64,000 nt of DNA, taken from positions 186,001-250,000 of the forward strand of contig CAVXDE010000031.1 of NCBI GenBank assembly GCA_963760435.1, in the 5' to 3' direction. This stretch comes from JAFAXD01 sp963760435. Its GTDB lineage: Bacteria > Pseudomonadota > Alphaproteobacteria > Rhizobiales > Xanthobacteraceae. The position numbers and the translations under genes are program-made. Shown piece by piece: positions 1-9,008 of this stretch; position 1 is the stretch's first letter; every line of letters begins with the position of its first letter. The notes under the pieces were generated by a model. That model was given only the letters and a program-made list of their open reading frames with translations. It was not told the DNA's origin and did not search any database.

Positions 1-2
1 GG

Positions 3-1043
3 GCCGCCAACACTTGGCTCGGCCACATGCGCGGTGGGCTGGGTTTTGCAACGATCCTGGCGTGCGGGGGCTTCGCGGCGATCTCCGGATCATCTGTCGC
101 CACCGCCGCGACCTTCTCGACGGTCGCCTACCCGGAAATGCGTCGTTACAACTATCCGCAGTCCTTCGCGTGCGGCGTGGTGGCGGCCGGCGGATCGCTG
201 GGCGCGATGCTGCCGCCGTCCACCGTGCTGGCGGTCTACGGCATCATCACCGAGCAGGATATCGGCAAGCTGTTCGTCGCCGGGATATTGCCGGGCCTGC
301 TCGCGATCAGCATGTACATCACGACCATTGTGCTGATGGGCTGGCTGCGCCCCGGGTTCCTGCCCTCGGGCGACCGCGCAAGCTGGAAGCAGCGCCTGGA
401 ATCGATGCGCGAGGTGTGGGCGCCGCTGCTCTTGTTCGTGTTCGTGATCGGCGGTCTCTACGGCGGTTTGTTTACACCCACCGAAGCAGGTGGCATGGGG
501 GCCGGCGGAGCGTTCCTGATCGGCGTGCTGCGTGGCCGCCTCTCGCGCAAGGATATTCGTGCCTCGCTGCTGCAGGCAACGCGCACCGCGGCGGCAGTGT
601 TCACCGTGCTGATCGGCGCCCTGCTGTTCGGTTACTTCCTCACCGTCACCCAGACCCCGCAGAAGGTCACCTTGTTCCTGACGAGTTTGGGGTTGGGACG
701 CTACGGTGTGCTGGCGCTCATCATGCTGATGTACCTGCTGCTCGGCTGTCTGATGGACGCGCTCGCAATGGTCATCCTGACAGTCCCGATCATGTTCCCG
801 GTCATCCTGCACCTCGGCTTTGATCCGATCTGGTTTGGCGTGATCATCGTCATGACGGTCGAGCTCGGGCTCATCCATCCGCCGGTCGGCATGATCGTGT
901 TCGTGATCAAGAGCGTGGTGCACGACGTGGACTTCCTGACGATCTTCAAGGGCGTCCTGCCGTTCATCCTCACCGACCTGCTCCGTCTTGCGATTCTCAT
1001 CGCATTCCCGATGATCGCCTTGTTCCTGCCAAGCCGGATGTAG
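3..1043 (+). CDS. TRAP transporter large permease (DctM-type), 5' end outside window
   Basis: The reading frame is open from the first base (it reads AANTWLGH before the first Met at 27), so the N-terminus lies upstream. The visible 346 residues are a chain of hydrophobic segments with the DctM-family stretch GGSLGAMLPPS and a conserved end carrying MTVELGLIHPPVG. This is the ion-coupled membrane subunit of a TRAP transporter, which imports organic acids delivered by a periplasmic receptor. The small permease and receptor would be expected just upstream. Substrate is not visible; the neighbouring aromatic-catabolism genes make an aromatic or dicarboxylic acid plausible (inference). Confidence 0.93.
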   Translation, partial: AANTWLGHMRGGLGFATILACGGFAAISGSSVATAATFSTVAYPEMRRYNYPQSFACGVVAAGGSLGAMLPPSTVLAVYGIITEQDIGKLFVAGILPGLLAISMYITTIVLMGWLRPGFLPSGDRASWKQRLESMREVWAPLLLFVFVIGGLYGGLFTPTEAGGMGAGGAFLIGVLRGRLSRKDIRASLLQATRTAAAVFTVLIGALLFGYFLTVTQTPQKVTLFLTSLGLGRYGVLALIMLMYLLLGCLMDALAMVILTVPIMFPVILHLGFDPIWFGVIIVMTVELGLIHPPVGMIVFVIKSVVHDVDFLTIFKGVLPFILTDLLRLAILIAFPMIALFLPSRM

Positions 1044-1103
1044 AAGCCGACGCTGCTGAAGAACGTCTGACAGAAAGCATAGGAGAACGCACAATGCTCA
1101 AAT

Positions 1104-1550
1104 ATGTACTCGCCGATCAGTGCCCTGCTCGTTGCCGGCCTTCCCGGACAGCGCGCGCTTGCCGCCGACGCGGCGCAGATGGAGCAGAACAAGAAGACCG
1201 TGATGGCGCTCTATGATGCGGCGCTCAACAAGAAGGATTTCGACGAGGCCTCGAAATATCTCGGGCCACGCTACACGCAGCACAACCCGACTGCCAAAGA
1301 CGGTCCGGAAGGCCTCAAGGGCTTCATCAAGTTCCTGAAGGAAAAATTTCCCAATAGTCACAGCGAAATCAAACAGATCTTTGCCGACGGCGACTATGTG
1401 ATTGTCCACGTGCATGCGGTGCGCGAGCCAGGCACGCGCGGACTTGCCATCTTCGACCTGTTCAAGCTCGAGAACGGCAAGGTGGTCGAACATTGGGACA
1501 CGGTGCAGCCGATTCCGGAGACCGCCCAGAACAACAACACCATGTTCTGA
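1104..1550 (+). CDS. secreted SnoaL-like (NTF2-fold) protein, start disturbed
   Basis: The 148-residue product has a hydrophobic leader (ISALLVAGLPGQ, then ALAADA) and a SnoaL-like domain: a VMALYDAALNKKDF helix, YTQHNPTAKDGPEG, and the strand IFDLFKLENGKVVEHWD. Such proteins are small cone-shaped folds with varied or unknown roles. The ATG at 1104 lacks a Shine-Dalgarno site. A good one (AGGAGA, 1081-1086) sits before an ATG at 1094 in another frame, and one deleted base between them would give a normal signal peptide. The real start is therefore probably 1094 with a one-base frameshift. It lies 60 bases after the TRAP permease. Confidence 0.75.
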   Translation: MYSPISALLVAGLPGQRALAADAAQMEQNKKTVMALYDAALNKKDFDEASKYLGPRYTQHNPTAKDGPEGLKGFIKFLKEKFPNSHSEIKQIFADGDYVIVHVHAVREPGTRGLAIFDLFKLENGKVVEHWDTVQPIPETAQNNNTMF

Positions 1551-1600
1551 TCGGATCTGGCGTTATGGATGCCCTTTTGTGCGAGGGCATCCACGTCCTT

Positions 1601-2584
1601 TTACGCCGCGATGATCACGTCGGCCTTGAACAGGGCATCGCGTACCGGCTGATTGGCAAAGGCGGTGCCCTCTTCGAACCAGGAGCGCGGGGCTGGCTGA
1701 CCCCACAGCGTTTGCCGGCGCGGATCGCGCACGGACCAGCGCAACGGCTCGTGATCCGGATCCATGGTCTGGTAGTCCGAGGAGTAGAACTCGGTGCGGT
1801 GGCCGTCGGGGTCGCGGACATAGAGGAAGAACGCATTGGAGATGCCGTGCCGGCCGGGTCCGCGCTCCATGTTCGCCAGATAGCCCGTCGACGCCATCAC
1901 GTCGCACAGATGGATGATGTGCAGCGGCGAGGTGATCCAATAGGCCAGATGGTGCAGCCGCGGGCCGGCTCCGTTGGTGAAGGCGAGGTCGTGCACGTTG
2001 CCCTTACGATGCATCCAGGCGGCGACGATGCGACCATCGCGCCCGTCCTCTTCGGTGTACTCGGTCATGCGGAACCCGAGCAGCGCATAGAAATCGATGG
2101 CATCCTGCAGCTCGGGCGAAAAGATATTGAAGTGATCGAGCCGCTGCGCCTGGACGCCTTTGTAATGGCCGTAGAGCTGCAAGAGGCGCTGCCGCTGCTC
2201 CATCTTGAAATAGAATTCGAGCGGGGTGCCGAACGGGTCGGTCGCCTGCAGGGTGCGGCCCTGATACGGCACGTCGACAAATGCATGCCGCAGCCCTTTG
2301 GCTGTGAGGAAAGCCGCGGCTTTGTCGAGGTCGTCTTCGCTCGCCAGTTTGTAGCCGAGGCGCTCGCACACCGGCGCGGCTGATTTCTTCAGCACCAGTG
2401 AGTGGTGCTGACGCTCTTCCACGCCGCGCAGATAGGCCTCGGTTGCCGTGCGGTCTTCGAGATGCAGGCCAAGCGTTGCTTGATAAAACGCCAGGCTGCG
2501 GTCGAGATCGGTCACGCCGAGCACCACGTGGCTCGTGCGCACCACGTTGAACGGCGGGTTGAACACATGCTTTGGCAACGGCAT
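1601..2584 (-). CDS. hpaD: 3,4-dihydroxyphenylacetate (homoprotocatechuate) 2,3-dioxygenase-type extradiol dioxygenase
   Basis: 327 residues with two vicinal-oxygen-chelate modules (about 15-125 and 145-275). The iron ligands of this class are visible: His151 in DHFNIFS, His211/212 in LHHLAYW and Glu265 in HRTEFYS. The family cleaves the catechol ring next to a hydroxyl group using Fe(II) or Mn(II) and O2. The C-terminal part (EPLRWSVRDPRRQTLWG) resembles homoprotocatechuate dioxygenases, but another catechol substrate cannot be excluded. It is the last gene of a minus-strand trio, 15 bases after the hydratase, and all catalytic positions are intact. Confidence 0.85.
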   Translation of the reverse strand: MPLPKHVFNPPFNVVRTSHVVLGVTDLDRSLAFYQATLGLHLEDRTATEAYLRGVEERQHHSLVLKKSAAPVCERLGYKLASEDDLDKAAAFLTAKGLRHAFVDVPYQGRTLQATDPFGTPLEFYFKMEQRQRLLQLYGHYKGVQAQRLDHFNIFSPELQDAIDFYALLGFRMTEYTEEDGRDGRIVAAWMHRKGNVHDLAFTNGAGPRLHHLAYWITSPLHIIHLCDVMASTGYLANMERGPGRHGISNAFFLYVRDPDGHRTEFYSSDYQTMDPDHEPLRWSVRDPRRQTLWGQPAPRSWFEEGTAFANQPVRDALFKADVIIAA

Positions 2585-2599
2585 TGTTGCTTCCTCTGC

Positions 2600-3373
2600 T
2601 TAGCGTCCCTTGAACACGGGCTTGCGCTTTTCGACGAAGGCGCGCTGCGCCTCCTTGGCATCCTCGGTGTGGGAGAGCTCGACCGTGACGGTCTGCTCAA
2701 ACCGGTAGCCGTCACGCGCCGGCATTTCTTCGATGGCGTTGAGCGCGCGCTTGAGGTGCCGGATCGTGAGCGGGCTTTTGGCCGCAATATCGCGTGCGAT
2801 CTCCAGCGCCTTGTCCATCAGCTGCGCGCGCGGCACGCAGGCTTCGATCACGCCCAGCCGATAGAGCTCAGCCGCCGGGATCCGCGCGCCGGTGAAATAC
2901 ATGGCTCGCACGCGTGATGGGCTGAAATGTTTCATCAACGCGCGCGCCCCGCCGGCCAGTCCAACATTGACCTCGGGCATGGCCACGTAGGCGTTCTCGG
3001 ATGCCAGCATGATGTCGCAGGCAAGCGCCAGCGCAAACCCGGCACCAAGAGCCGGACCATTGATGGCGGCAATCACCGGTTTGGCGCAATCGGACGCCGC
3101 GTAGAAAAACTCGCGCACCAGCCGGTTGTTGCGGATGTAGTCCCCAGGCTCGCGGGCAATACCGATCCGTTCCTTGATATCGGCGCCGGCCGAGAACATG
3201 TCGCCGGTCCCGGTCAGGACCACCACGCGCACGTCATCGCGATCGCTCAGCGCATCAAACAGCCGGATGAATTCCTCACGCGTCTCCTGGTTCTGCGCAT
3301 TTACCGGCGGTCGATTGAAGACCACAGTGGCGATGCCGTCCGCAACGTCGAGTTTGAAGTGCTTCAGATCCAT
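2600..3373 (-). CDS. enoyl-CoA hydratase/isomerase family protein
   Basis: 257 residues, the usual crotonase length. The oxyanion-hole segments are present: SAGADIKE near residue 60 and INGPALGAGFALALACD near 105-125. The family hydrates or isomerises acyl-CoA thioesters. The glutamate pair of classical hydratases is not obvious (MPEVNVGLAGG keeps one Glu), so the exact reaction is open. It sits 3 bases downstream of the TctC-type gene and 15 bases upstream of the dioxygenase, so co-transcription is likely and a role in degrading an aromatic-derived CoA ester is reasonable (inference). Confidence 0.88.
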   Translation of the reverse strand: MDLKHFKLDVADGIATVVFNRPPVNAQNQETREEFIRLFDALSDRDDVRVVVLTGTGDMFSAGADIKERIGIAREPGDYIRNNRLVREFFYAASDCAKPVIAAINGPALGAGFALALACDIMLASENAYVAMPEVNVGLAGGARALMKHFSPSRVRAMYFTGARIPAAELYRLGVIEACVPRAQLMDKALEIARDIAAKSPLTIRHLKRALNAIEEMPARDGYRFEQTVTVELSHTEDAKEAQRAFVEKRKPVFKGR

Positions 3374-3376
3374 TCC

Positions 3377-4351
3377 TCATTCGCCTGTGATGTTGGCCGT
3401 TTTGATGAGCTGCCGCAGCCGGTTGGCGTCGTCCGCCAGATAGGCCACGAACTGCTTCCGCGGCAAATAGAAAACCTCGGCTCCCTGTGTTGCGAGCTTC
3501 GCCTTCACATCGGGCGAGCCCAGCACGGTCGCAAACGCGCCGGCAAGTTTGTCGGTGATCTCCGCCGGCGTGCCCGCCGGCGCGGACAGTCCGTACCACG
3601 TGGTGACGTCGAACCCCGGATAGCCGAGTTCGTCGAGAGTGGGAATTTCGGGCAACTGCTCGGCCCGCTGCAGTCTTGCGACCGCGAGCGCGCGCAGGGC
3701 GCCGCTGTGGATGTGGGGCAGCAGGGGCGGAAGGTTGAGGAATGCGAGGTCGATCTGCCCACCCAGCAGGTCGACGATGGCCGGCGCTGCACCCTTGTAT
3801 GGCACGTGGGTAATGTTGGTGCCGGTCCGCTGTCGGAATAGTTCCGCGGCGAGATGCGGTTGGCTGCCGATGCCAACGGAGCCGTAATTGAGCTTGCCGG
3901 GCATCTGCTTGGCGAGCGAGACAAGCTCCGGGACGGTCGTTGCCGGCAACCCGGAGCGTACGACGAGCACGTTGGGCACCGCCGCGACCATGCAGATGAA
4001 ATCAAAGTCGCGCATACCGTCGTAGCCCACCTTGGTGAGCGCCGGCGTGACGATGTGCGAGGAGGCGCCCGCCAGCAGCAATGTCTGGCCGTCCGGTGGC
4101 GCTGCCGCGACGTAAGCTGCGGCGATCGCCGTCGCGCCGCCCGGCTTGTTCAAAAGAACCACGGGTTGGCCCAGCAGGTCCTTGAGCGGATCGATGATGG
4201 TGCGCGCCAGCACGTCGGCCGGCCCGCCGGCGGCATACGGATTGACCAGCGTAATAGGTCCATTCGGATAGGGGCCGGCAAGCGCCGAGGAAATGACATT
4301 GCCGATCAGTGCGGTTGCGCAAAGCGCCGCGGTGATGAACACCCTCAACAT
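3377..4351 (-). CDS. Bug/TctC family tripartite tricarboxylate-type solute receptor
   Basis: From the Met at 4351 the product has a Sec signal peptide (hydrophobic run ITAALCATALIGNVISSALA) followed by the Bug-family start PYPNGPITLVNPYAAGGPADVLAR. Further family motifs are KPGGATAIAA, GKLNYGSVGIGSQPHLAAELF and HVPYKGAAPAIVDLLGG. These periplasmic proteins bind organic acids. The 4351 start is chosen because the signal peptide begins there and GGTGGA lies about 10 bases upstream; the frame stays open to 4492. It is first in the minus-strand operon with the hydratase and dioxygenase and is divergent from the GST gene. Confidence 0.9.
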   Translation of the reverse strand: MLRVFITAALCATALIGNVISSALAGPYPNGPITLVNPYAAGGPADVLARTIIDPLKDLLGQPVVLLNKPGGATAIAAAYVAAAPPDGQTLLLAGASSHIVTPALTKVGYDGMRDFDFICMVAAVPNVLVVRSGLPATTVPELVSLAKQMPGKLNYGSVGIGSQPHLAAELFRQRTGTNITHVPYKGAAPAIVDLLGGQIDLAFLNLPPLLPHIHSGALRALAVARLQRAEQLPEIPTLDELGYPGFDVTTWYGLSAPAGTPAEITDKLAGAFATVLGSPDVKAKLATQGAEVFYLPRKQFVAYLADDANRLRQLIKTANITGE

Positions 4352-4480
4352 GTTCGAAACATTTCCACCCATTCGTTTTTCATCATACAAGCGTAGCGTT
4401 TGGCTCAAGAAAATCATAGTAGTCGAAGCGCATAGCGCAGTTAAAGAAGGGGTGAGCCAGATGGGCATCAGGGTGGGACG

Positions 4481-5092
4481 ATGAAGCTGCACTGGTCACC
4501 CCGCTCGCCGTTCGTGCGCAAGGTGATGATTGTCGCCCATGAAACGGGGCTCGTTGACAAGCTCACACTGGTGCGAACCGTTGCGGCGGCCACGCGCCCA
4601 CACGCCGAATTGATGCACGACAATCCGTTGTCGAAGATTCCGACCCTGGTGCTCGATGATGGGCGGCCGCTCTACGACTCCCCGGTGATCTGCGAATATC
4701 TCGATCAGCTCCACGGCGGCGCAAAGCTGTTCCCGGCTGAAACACAAGCGCGCTTCGATGCGCTTCGTCGGCAAGCCCTCGGGGACGGGCTGCTCGATCT
4801 TTTGATTTTGTTGCGCGACGAGCGCATGCGCCAGCATTCGTCCGAGGTTCATCTCGCCAGCTACGCGGCCCGGCGCAAGGCCACGCTTGCGGCCATGAAC
4901 GCCGAGGCCGATCAGCTATCTGCGACCCCCTACACGATCGGACATATCGGGGTCGGGTGCGCCCTCGGCTATCTGGATTTCAGGTTTGCGTCCGAAGGCT
5001 GGCGTCAGGATCACCCGCAACTCGCCGGTTGGTACGCCGACTTCTCCGCACGACCGTCGGTGCGCAACACCGAACCGATCGACGACTCATGA
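4481..5092 (+). CDS. glutathione S-transferase family protein
   Basis: 203 residues: thioredoxin-like N-terminal domain starting MKLHWSPRSPFVRKVMIVAHE, with NPLSKIPTLVLDDG (cis-Pro) and YDSPVICEYLD (glutathione gamma-glutamyl binding Asp-Ser equivalent), then an all-helical C-terminal domain ending LAGWYADFSARPSV. Ser6/Ser8 are candidate catalytic residues. GSTs conjugate or transfer glutathione; in catabolic islands they often isomerise or dehalogenate ring-cleavage products. It starts 130 bases from the divergent TctC gene and is followed after 11 bases by the fusion gene, so the two are probably co-transcribed. Confidence 0.88.
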   Translation: MKLHWSPRSPFVRKVMIVAHETGLVDKLTLVRTVAAATRPHAELMHDNPLSKIPTLVLDDGRPLYDSPVICEYLDQLHGGAKLFPAETQARFDALRRQALGDGLLDLLILLRDERMRQHSSEVHLASYAARRKATLAAMNAEADQLSATPYTIGHIGVGCALGYLDFRFASEGWRQDHPQLAGWYADFSARPSVRNTEPIDDS

Positions 5093-5103
5093 ACGTGTAG
5101 GCT

Positions 5104-6621
5104 GTGATGGCACGCATCCCTCTTCCTTCTCCCGAAACGCTGACCACTGAGCAGAAACGGGTCTATGACGCGATCGTGTCGGGCCCGCGCGGTGCCTTGC
5201 GGGGACCGCTGCGTGCAGCGCTGCACAATCCCGAACTTGCGGATAAATGGCAGCAGCTCGGCGAGCTTCTGCGCTATCGCACCTCGTTGCCGCCGCAACT
5301 CTCCGAGCTCGCGATCCTGGTGACGGCTCGGCACTGCAGCTGCCAGGTCGAGTGGTTCATCCATGCCGAGATGGCGCGCAAGGCTGGACTTGCAGATTCG
5401 ATCATCGAGAACATCCGCACCGGTCGGCCGATTGGTGCCGCGGATCCTGCCGCGCTCGATGTCTATCTTTATGCAACCGAGCTTAATCGGTCCCGCAACG
5501 TCAGCGACGAAATCCATCGCCGCGTTCGCGAACGATTTGGTGTTACCGGTGTGGTCGAGCTGACAGCTCTGATCGGGTACTACACCATGGTGGCGATGAC
5601 GCTCAATGCCCACGAGGTTCCACTGCCGGACGGAGCTGCGCCACCGCTCGATAAGCCGGATGACGCATCCGTCATGCGGCTTGACCCCGATGCGCAAGTT
5701 CTGCTCGACGCCATGCTCAAGGCGGGCCGACCCACGTTCGATACACTGACCCCCATGCAGGCGCGTGCGCAGATGCGCGAGATCAGGGCGGCGCTCAAGC
5801 AGGTGCAGCCGGCTGTCGCGGACGCGCGCGATCTCGTTGCTACAGGTCCGCACGGCGAGATCCCGATGCGGCTCTACCGAGCGCACCGGTTGGGGGAGGC
5901 TGAACGTCAGCCGATACTCGTGTTCTTTCACGGCGGCGGCTGGGTCTTTGGCGATCTCGAAACGCACGACAATCTCTGTCGCAGTCTCGCCAACGCGGCC
6001 GATTGCTCGGTTGTGTCGGTCGATTATCGGCTGGCGCCGGAGCACACGTTCCCGGCGGCCGTCGATGACGCATTCGCCGCGACCAAGTGGATCATTGGGC
6101 ACGCCTCCGAGCTTGGTCTCGATACGCGTCGCGTCGCTTTGGCTGGCGACAGTGCGGGCGGCAATCTGGCAACCGTCGTCAGTTTGCTGGCGGTTCGAGA
6201 AAACGCATTCAAGATCGCTTATCAGGTTCTGCTCTATCCGACGACCGATCTCTCGCTGACATTCGACTCGTACCGTCGCGCCGGCGCTCGTTTCAACCTG
6301 ACCGCAAGTACGATGCGGTGGTTTCGCGAGCACTATCTGACCAGCCTCGATCAGATCGACGATTGGCGGGCGTCGCCGTTGCGGGCCAGCGATCTCGGCC
6401 AAATGCCGCCGGCGCTGATTATCACCGCGGGGTGTGACCCCCTGTGCGATGAGGGCGAAGCTTACGCGCAGCTGCTCACGCGCAACAATGTCCCGGTCAC
6501 GCATCAGCATTTCCCCGGGCAGATGCACGGCTTTGCATCGATGTCAGGGTTTCTGCGCGCCGCCGACGAGGTGATAGCCGATGTCGGTGTGGCGCTCCGG
6601 CGCGCCTGGTCGACGTCTTAG
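5104..6621 (+). CDS. fusion of a carboxymuconolactone decarboxylase-like domain and an HSL-type alpha/beta hydrolase
   Basis: 505 residues with two domains. Residues about 1-180 resemble the AhpD/carboxymuconolactone decarboxylase fold (RTSLPPQLSELAILVTARH, then GVVELTALIGYYTMVAMTLNAHEVPLP). Residues about 200-505 are a hormone-sensitive-lipase-type esterase: oxyanion motif HGGGW, DYRLAPEHTFPAA, nucleophile elbow GDSAGG, acidic residue near ITAGCDPLCDEG and the His in PGQMHGF. The hydrolase is complete. In the CMD part the usual redox CxxC is not evident (one CSC is present). The fusion suggests sequential ring-product processing and lactone or ester hydrolysis (inference). Its neighbour is the GST gene. 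Confidence 0.88.
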   Translation: MMARIPLPSPETLTTEQKRVYDAIVSGPRGALRGPLRAALHNPELADKWQQLGELLRYRTSLPPQLSELAILVTARHCSCQVEWFIHAEMARKAGLADSIIENIRTGRPIGAADPAALDVYLYATELNRSRNVSDEIHRRVRERFGVTGVVELTALIGYYTMVAMTLNAHEVPLPDGAAPPLDKPDDASVMRLDPDAQVLLDAMLKAGRPTFDTLTPMQARAQMREIRAALKQVQPAVADARDLVATGPHGEIPMRLYRAHRLGEAERQPILVFFHGGGWVFGDLETHDNLCRSLANAADCSVVSVDYRLAPEHTFPAAVDDAFAATKWIIGHASELGLDTRRVALAGDSAGGNLATVVSLLAVRENAFKIAYQVLLYPTTDLSLTFDSYRRAGARFNLTASTMRWFREHYLTSLDQIDDWRASPLRASDLGQMPPALIITAGCDPLCDEGEAYAQLLTRNNVPVTHQHFPGQMHGFASMSGFLRAADEVIADVGVALRRAWSTS

Positions 6622-6712
6622 TGCATGATCCCGAAAAAGCCTGCCCCGCACTGGATGCGGGGTGGATACCGGTTTTCGGAAAAGATCATGCTCGAACAAT
6701 AAGCTTCAGCTC

Positions 6713-7598
6713 CTACAAATCGACAGTCGTGCCTTCGCGGGCGACGATCGTGTTCGGCCGTGCCGCCTTGGCCTCGGCTGCAACCGCGTCCATGAATGCG
6801 TCGTCGTGACTTGGATCGTGATGAAACAAGCAGAACGTCTTGGCGCCAGCCGCGTCGGCCAGGCGCGCACCATCCTGCCAAGTCGAATGGCCCCAGCCGC
6901 GCCGATGCGTTATCTCGGCTTGCGTGTACGTCGTATCGAAAATCATCAGATCGGCTTCACGGGCAAGGTCCAGCAGCGCTGCATCGATCTTGCCGGACGG
7001 AAGCTCGGTATCGGTGATGTAGGCTAAAACTCTTCCCGCATACTCGACTCGATAACCGGTCGCGCCGTCGGGATGGTTGAGCATCGCAGTGCGCAGCGTC
7101 ACGTCGCCATCGCGTTTGATCGTCTCGCCGGCACGGAAGTCATGGCATTCGATCTTGGCCTTGAAGCTTTCGACTTCGATCGGAAACAGCGGAGGGGCCA
7201 TCATGGTGCGCAGCGCTTGTTCCAGATGGAACTTCGGCAACAGGTTGCCGGCCCAGATGCGCAACCGGTGGCCCTTCTCGAACAGATGGTGTGAAAAACG
7301 GCAAGCCCGAGACGTGATCGAGATGACAGTGGGTGAGAAACAAGTCGGCGTCGACGACGACATTGGCATTGAGCAGCGCGTCGCCGAGCGGACGAAGTCC
7401 GGTGCCCCCGTCGAGGATGATCATCTGATCACCGCAGCGTAGTTCAAGACAAGGCGTGTTGCCGCCATAGCGCGCGGTCCCGGGGCCCGGGCAGGCGATG
7501 CTGCCGCGCACGCCCCAGAACTTCACACAGAAGCGCATCTTACCTCGGCGGTTGGCAGCTTCGCGGTCGAACGACGACAGGCGGGGCGATTCGTTCAT
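6713..7598 (-). pseudogene. MBL-fold metallo-hydrolase, split by one frameshift
   Basis: The N-terminal part (from 7598 or the Met at 7538) reads MRFCVKFWGVRGSIACPGPG, IILDGGTGLRPLGD and the metal site THCHLDH. The remainder, in another frame, reads HHLFEKGHRLRIWAG, then TDTELPSGKID, FDTTYT, GWGHSTWQDGARLADAAG and FHHDPSHDD. The frames join near 7290, where the text runs from GLPFF into HHLFEKGH; removing one base restores the gene. The family comprises RNase Z-like and cyclic-nucleotide phosphodiesterase-like hydrolases with two metals. Function is unknown. It is downstream of a CRP-type site and of the cyclic-nucleotide-gated channel gene on the same strand. Confidence 0.85.
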
Positions 7599-7666
7599 GC
7601 GCGCGCTTTGGCAATGGGTCGGGCGGTCTATGGAATGGCACTCTGACTGATGACGGTTCAGTGAAA

Positions 7667-7682
7667 TGTGACAGCCGTCACA
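7667..7682. promoter_or_regulatory. CRP/FNR-family operator, perfect TGTGA-N6-TCACA
   Basis: TGTGA, six bases (CAGCCG), TCACA: an exact match to the CRP consensus half-sites. It lies 69 bases upstream of the candidate start of the MBL-fold gene at 7598 and 69 bases beyond the end of the channel gene. A cAMP-responsive regulator is the natural candidate; a Crp/Fnr protein is encoded at 24.4-25.1 kb in this window (inference only). Confidence 0.6.
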
Positions 7683-7750
7683 AATCAACGCAATCCCGAC
7701 ACTGGGTGGCGGATTGGCAACAAAGCTTACTGGGAATCTCAAGAAAATTG

Positions 7751-8891
7751 TCATTCATCCACGGTCACGTGCCGATTGGGCGCGGCACCTGGCTCCGCGC
7801 TGATCTCCGGTTTCTTGTTTCGTTCCGCGCGGCGACGGGCTGCCTCCTCTTCGACCGCATGGGCGAGATCCGGATAATGCGCAGCGAATATGCGGTAATC
7901 GGTTAAATCAAGCACCAATAAGGTCGATGGAACCACGGCGGTGACCGAGGCGGTGCGGGTTCCGTCCCCCAGCAGCGCCATTTCACCGAAAAAGGCGCCA
8001 GGACCGAGCTGCACGCCCGCGCCCACCACTTCCACCAGACCTTCGGCGATGAAATACATGCAGTCGCCTTGGCGGCCTTTGCGCACGATGACGGTTCGTT
8101 CGGCCACGTCGATGGTCCGCAGCATCCGGGCGATCTCGATGATGGCGGCCGGGCTCAGCGGCTTGAAAAACGGAACTTTGGCCACGAATTCCCAGGTGCG
8201 CACAAAATCGCGTCTGCGCGTTTCCGCCGCGAAACCGGTCGCCAGGATACCGGTCCAGAGGCCGAATACAGCCAATCCGGAAATCATGACAAATCCGGCG
8301 ATCAGGCGGCCGAGTGGCGTCACCGGGACCATGATCACCGTACCCGGTGGTGGTCAGTGTCGTGACGGCCCAGTAGAGCGAGTTGACCAGCGTACCGAAT
8401 GCGGCCGGCTGCGCGTCGCGCTCGGCCAAGTGCATGGCAATGGCGGCCATGACCAGAACGAAGACGAACACTTTGACGACCGTCATCAACGAGTTGGCTT
8501 CGGCGAGGAAGACACGGCCGAGCAGGGAGAATCCGGACGTTGCGGCGGGGAGTTTCAGAAGCCAGAAGGCTCCGAGGAGCCAAGCGGTGGTGGCTGGAAT
8601 CCCCGCCAGATTGGCAGCCAAGATCGGTATGACGGCCAAAATATCGATTAGGTGCTGGAAACTCAGTAGGCGTTCGCGGAGATGTTCGCGCTTGCTCCAG
8701 CGATTGACATCCAGCGCCCATTCCAGCGCATAAAACGCGAGGCAGGCCCACAAAACGGCTTCCAGCCAGCCCACCTCCGAGTAGGGAAGGTGCATTGGTA
8801 ACACGACAATGCAAACCAGCCCCACCGCAAGCACGACGTTGCGCGCGGAATTGATGAATACCGTAAGGACCTCAACCCAAGGCTTAGTCAT
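7751..8891 (-). pseudogene. voltage-gated-type K+ channel with cyclic-nucleotide-binding domain, one frameshift in the pore
   Basis: The N-terminal piece starts MTKPWVEVLTVFI at 8891 (the frame is open further up to 9077). It has several membrane segments and the pore helix/selectivity filter TTLTTTGYGD. Directly after GYGD the frame changes near 8335; the other frame continues PVTPLGRLIAGFVMISG (inner helix), a linker, and a cyclic-nucleotide domain: PGAFFGEMALLGDGTRTASV, with the Glu and Arg that contact the nucleotide. Together they form a normal six-helix channel of about 375 residues. It would let K+ move in response to cAMP or cGMP. The break is a single indel, so a sequencing error is possible. 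Confidence 0.85.
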
Positions 8892-8988
8892 CAGACGTGC
8901 CGTATTTCGTGCCGCCATTTTAAAGCTAATGTCGCAAACTCGTCTCATGAACTGAAACCGAAAAGCGGCACTAGATTTATAGGATCTA

Positions 8989-9008
8989 GTGCCCCTTCTA
9001 GGGGGCAC
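8989..9008. other. 7-bp inverted repeat in the intergenic region before the UDP-glucuronate decarboxylase gene
   Basis: GTGCCCC, six-base loop TTCTAG, GGGGCAC. No T-run follows, so a terminator is not proven; an operator is equally possible. The rest of 8892-9378 shows no supported gene and probably carries divergent promoters. Confidence 0.35.

Noticed and set aside
90..1094. Long minus-strand frame over the TRAP permease (334 codons)
   Set aside because: Antisense shadow of a clear membrane-protein gene; its product is charged, repetitive and matches no family I know.
1493..2383. Plus-strand frame of 296 codons over the dioxygenase
   Set aside because: It lies exactly opposite the intact extradiol dioxygenase, whose catalytic residues are all in place.
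5011..6528. 505-codon minus-strand frame over the hydrolase fusion
   Set aside because: Shadow ORF in GC-rich sequence; the plus-strand frame has complete catalytic motifs.
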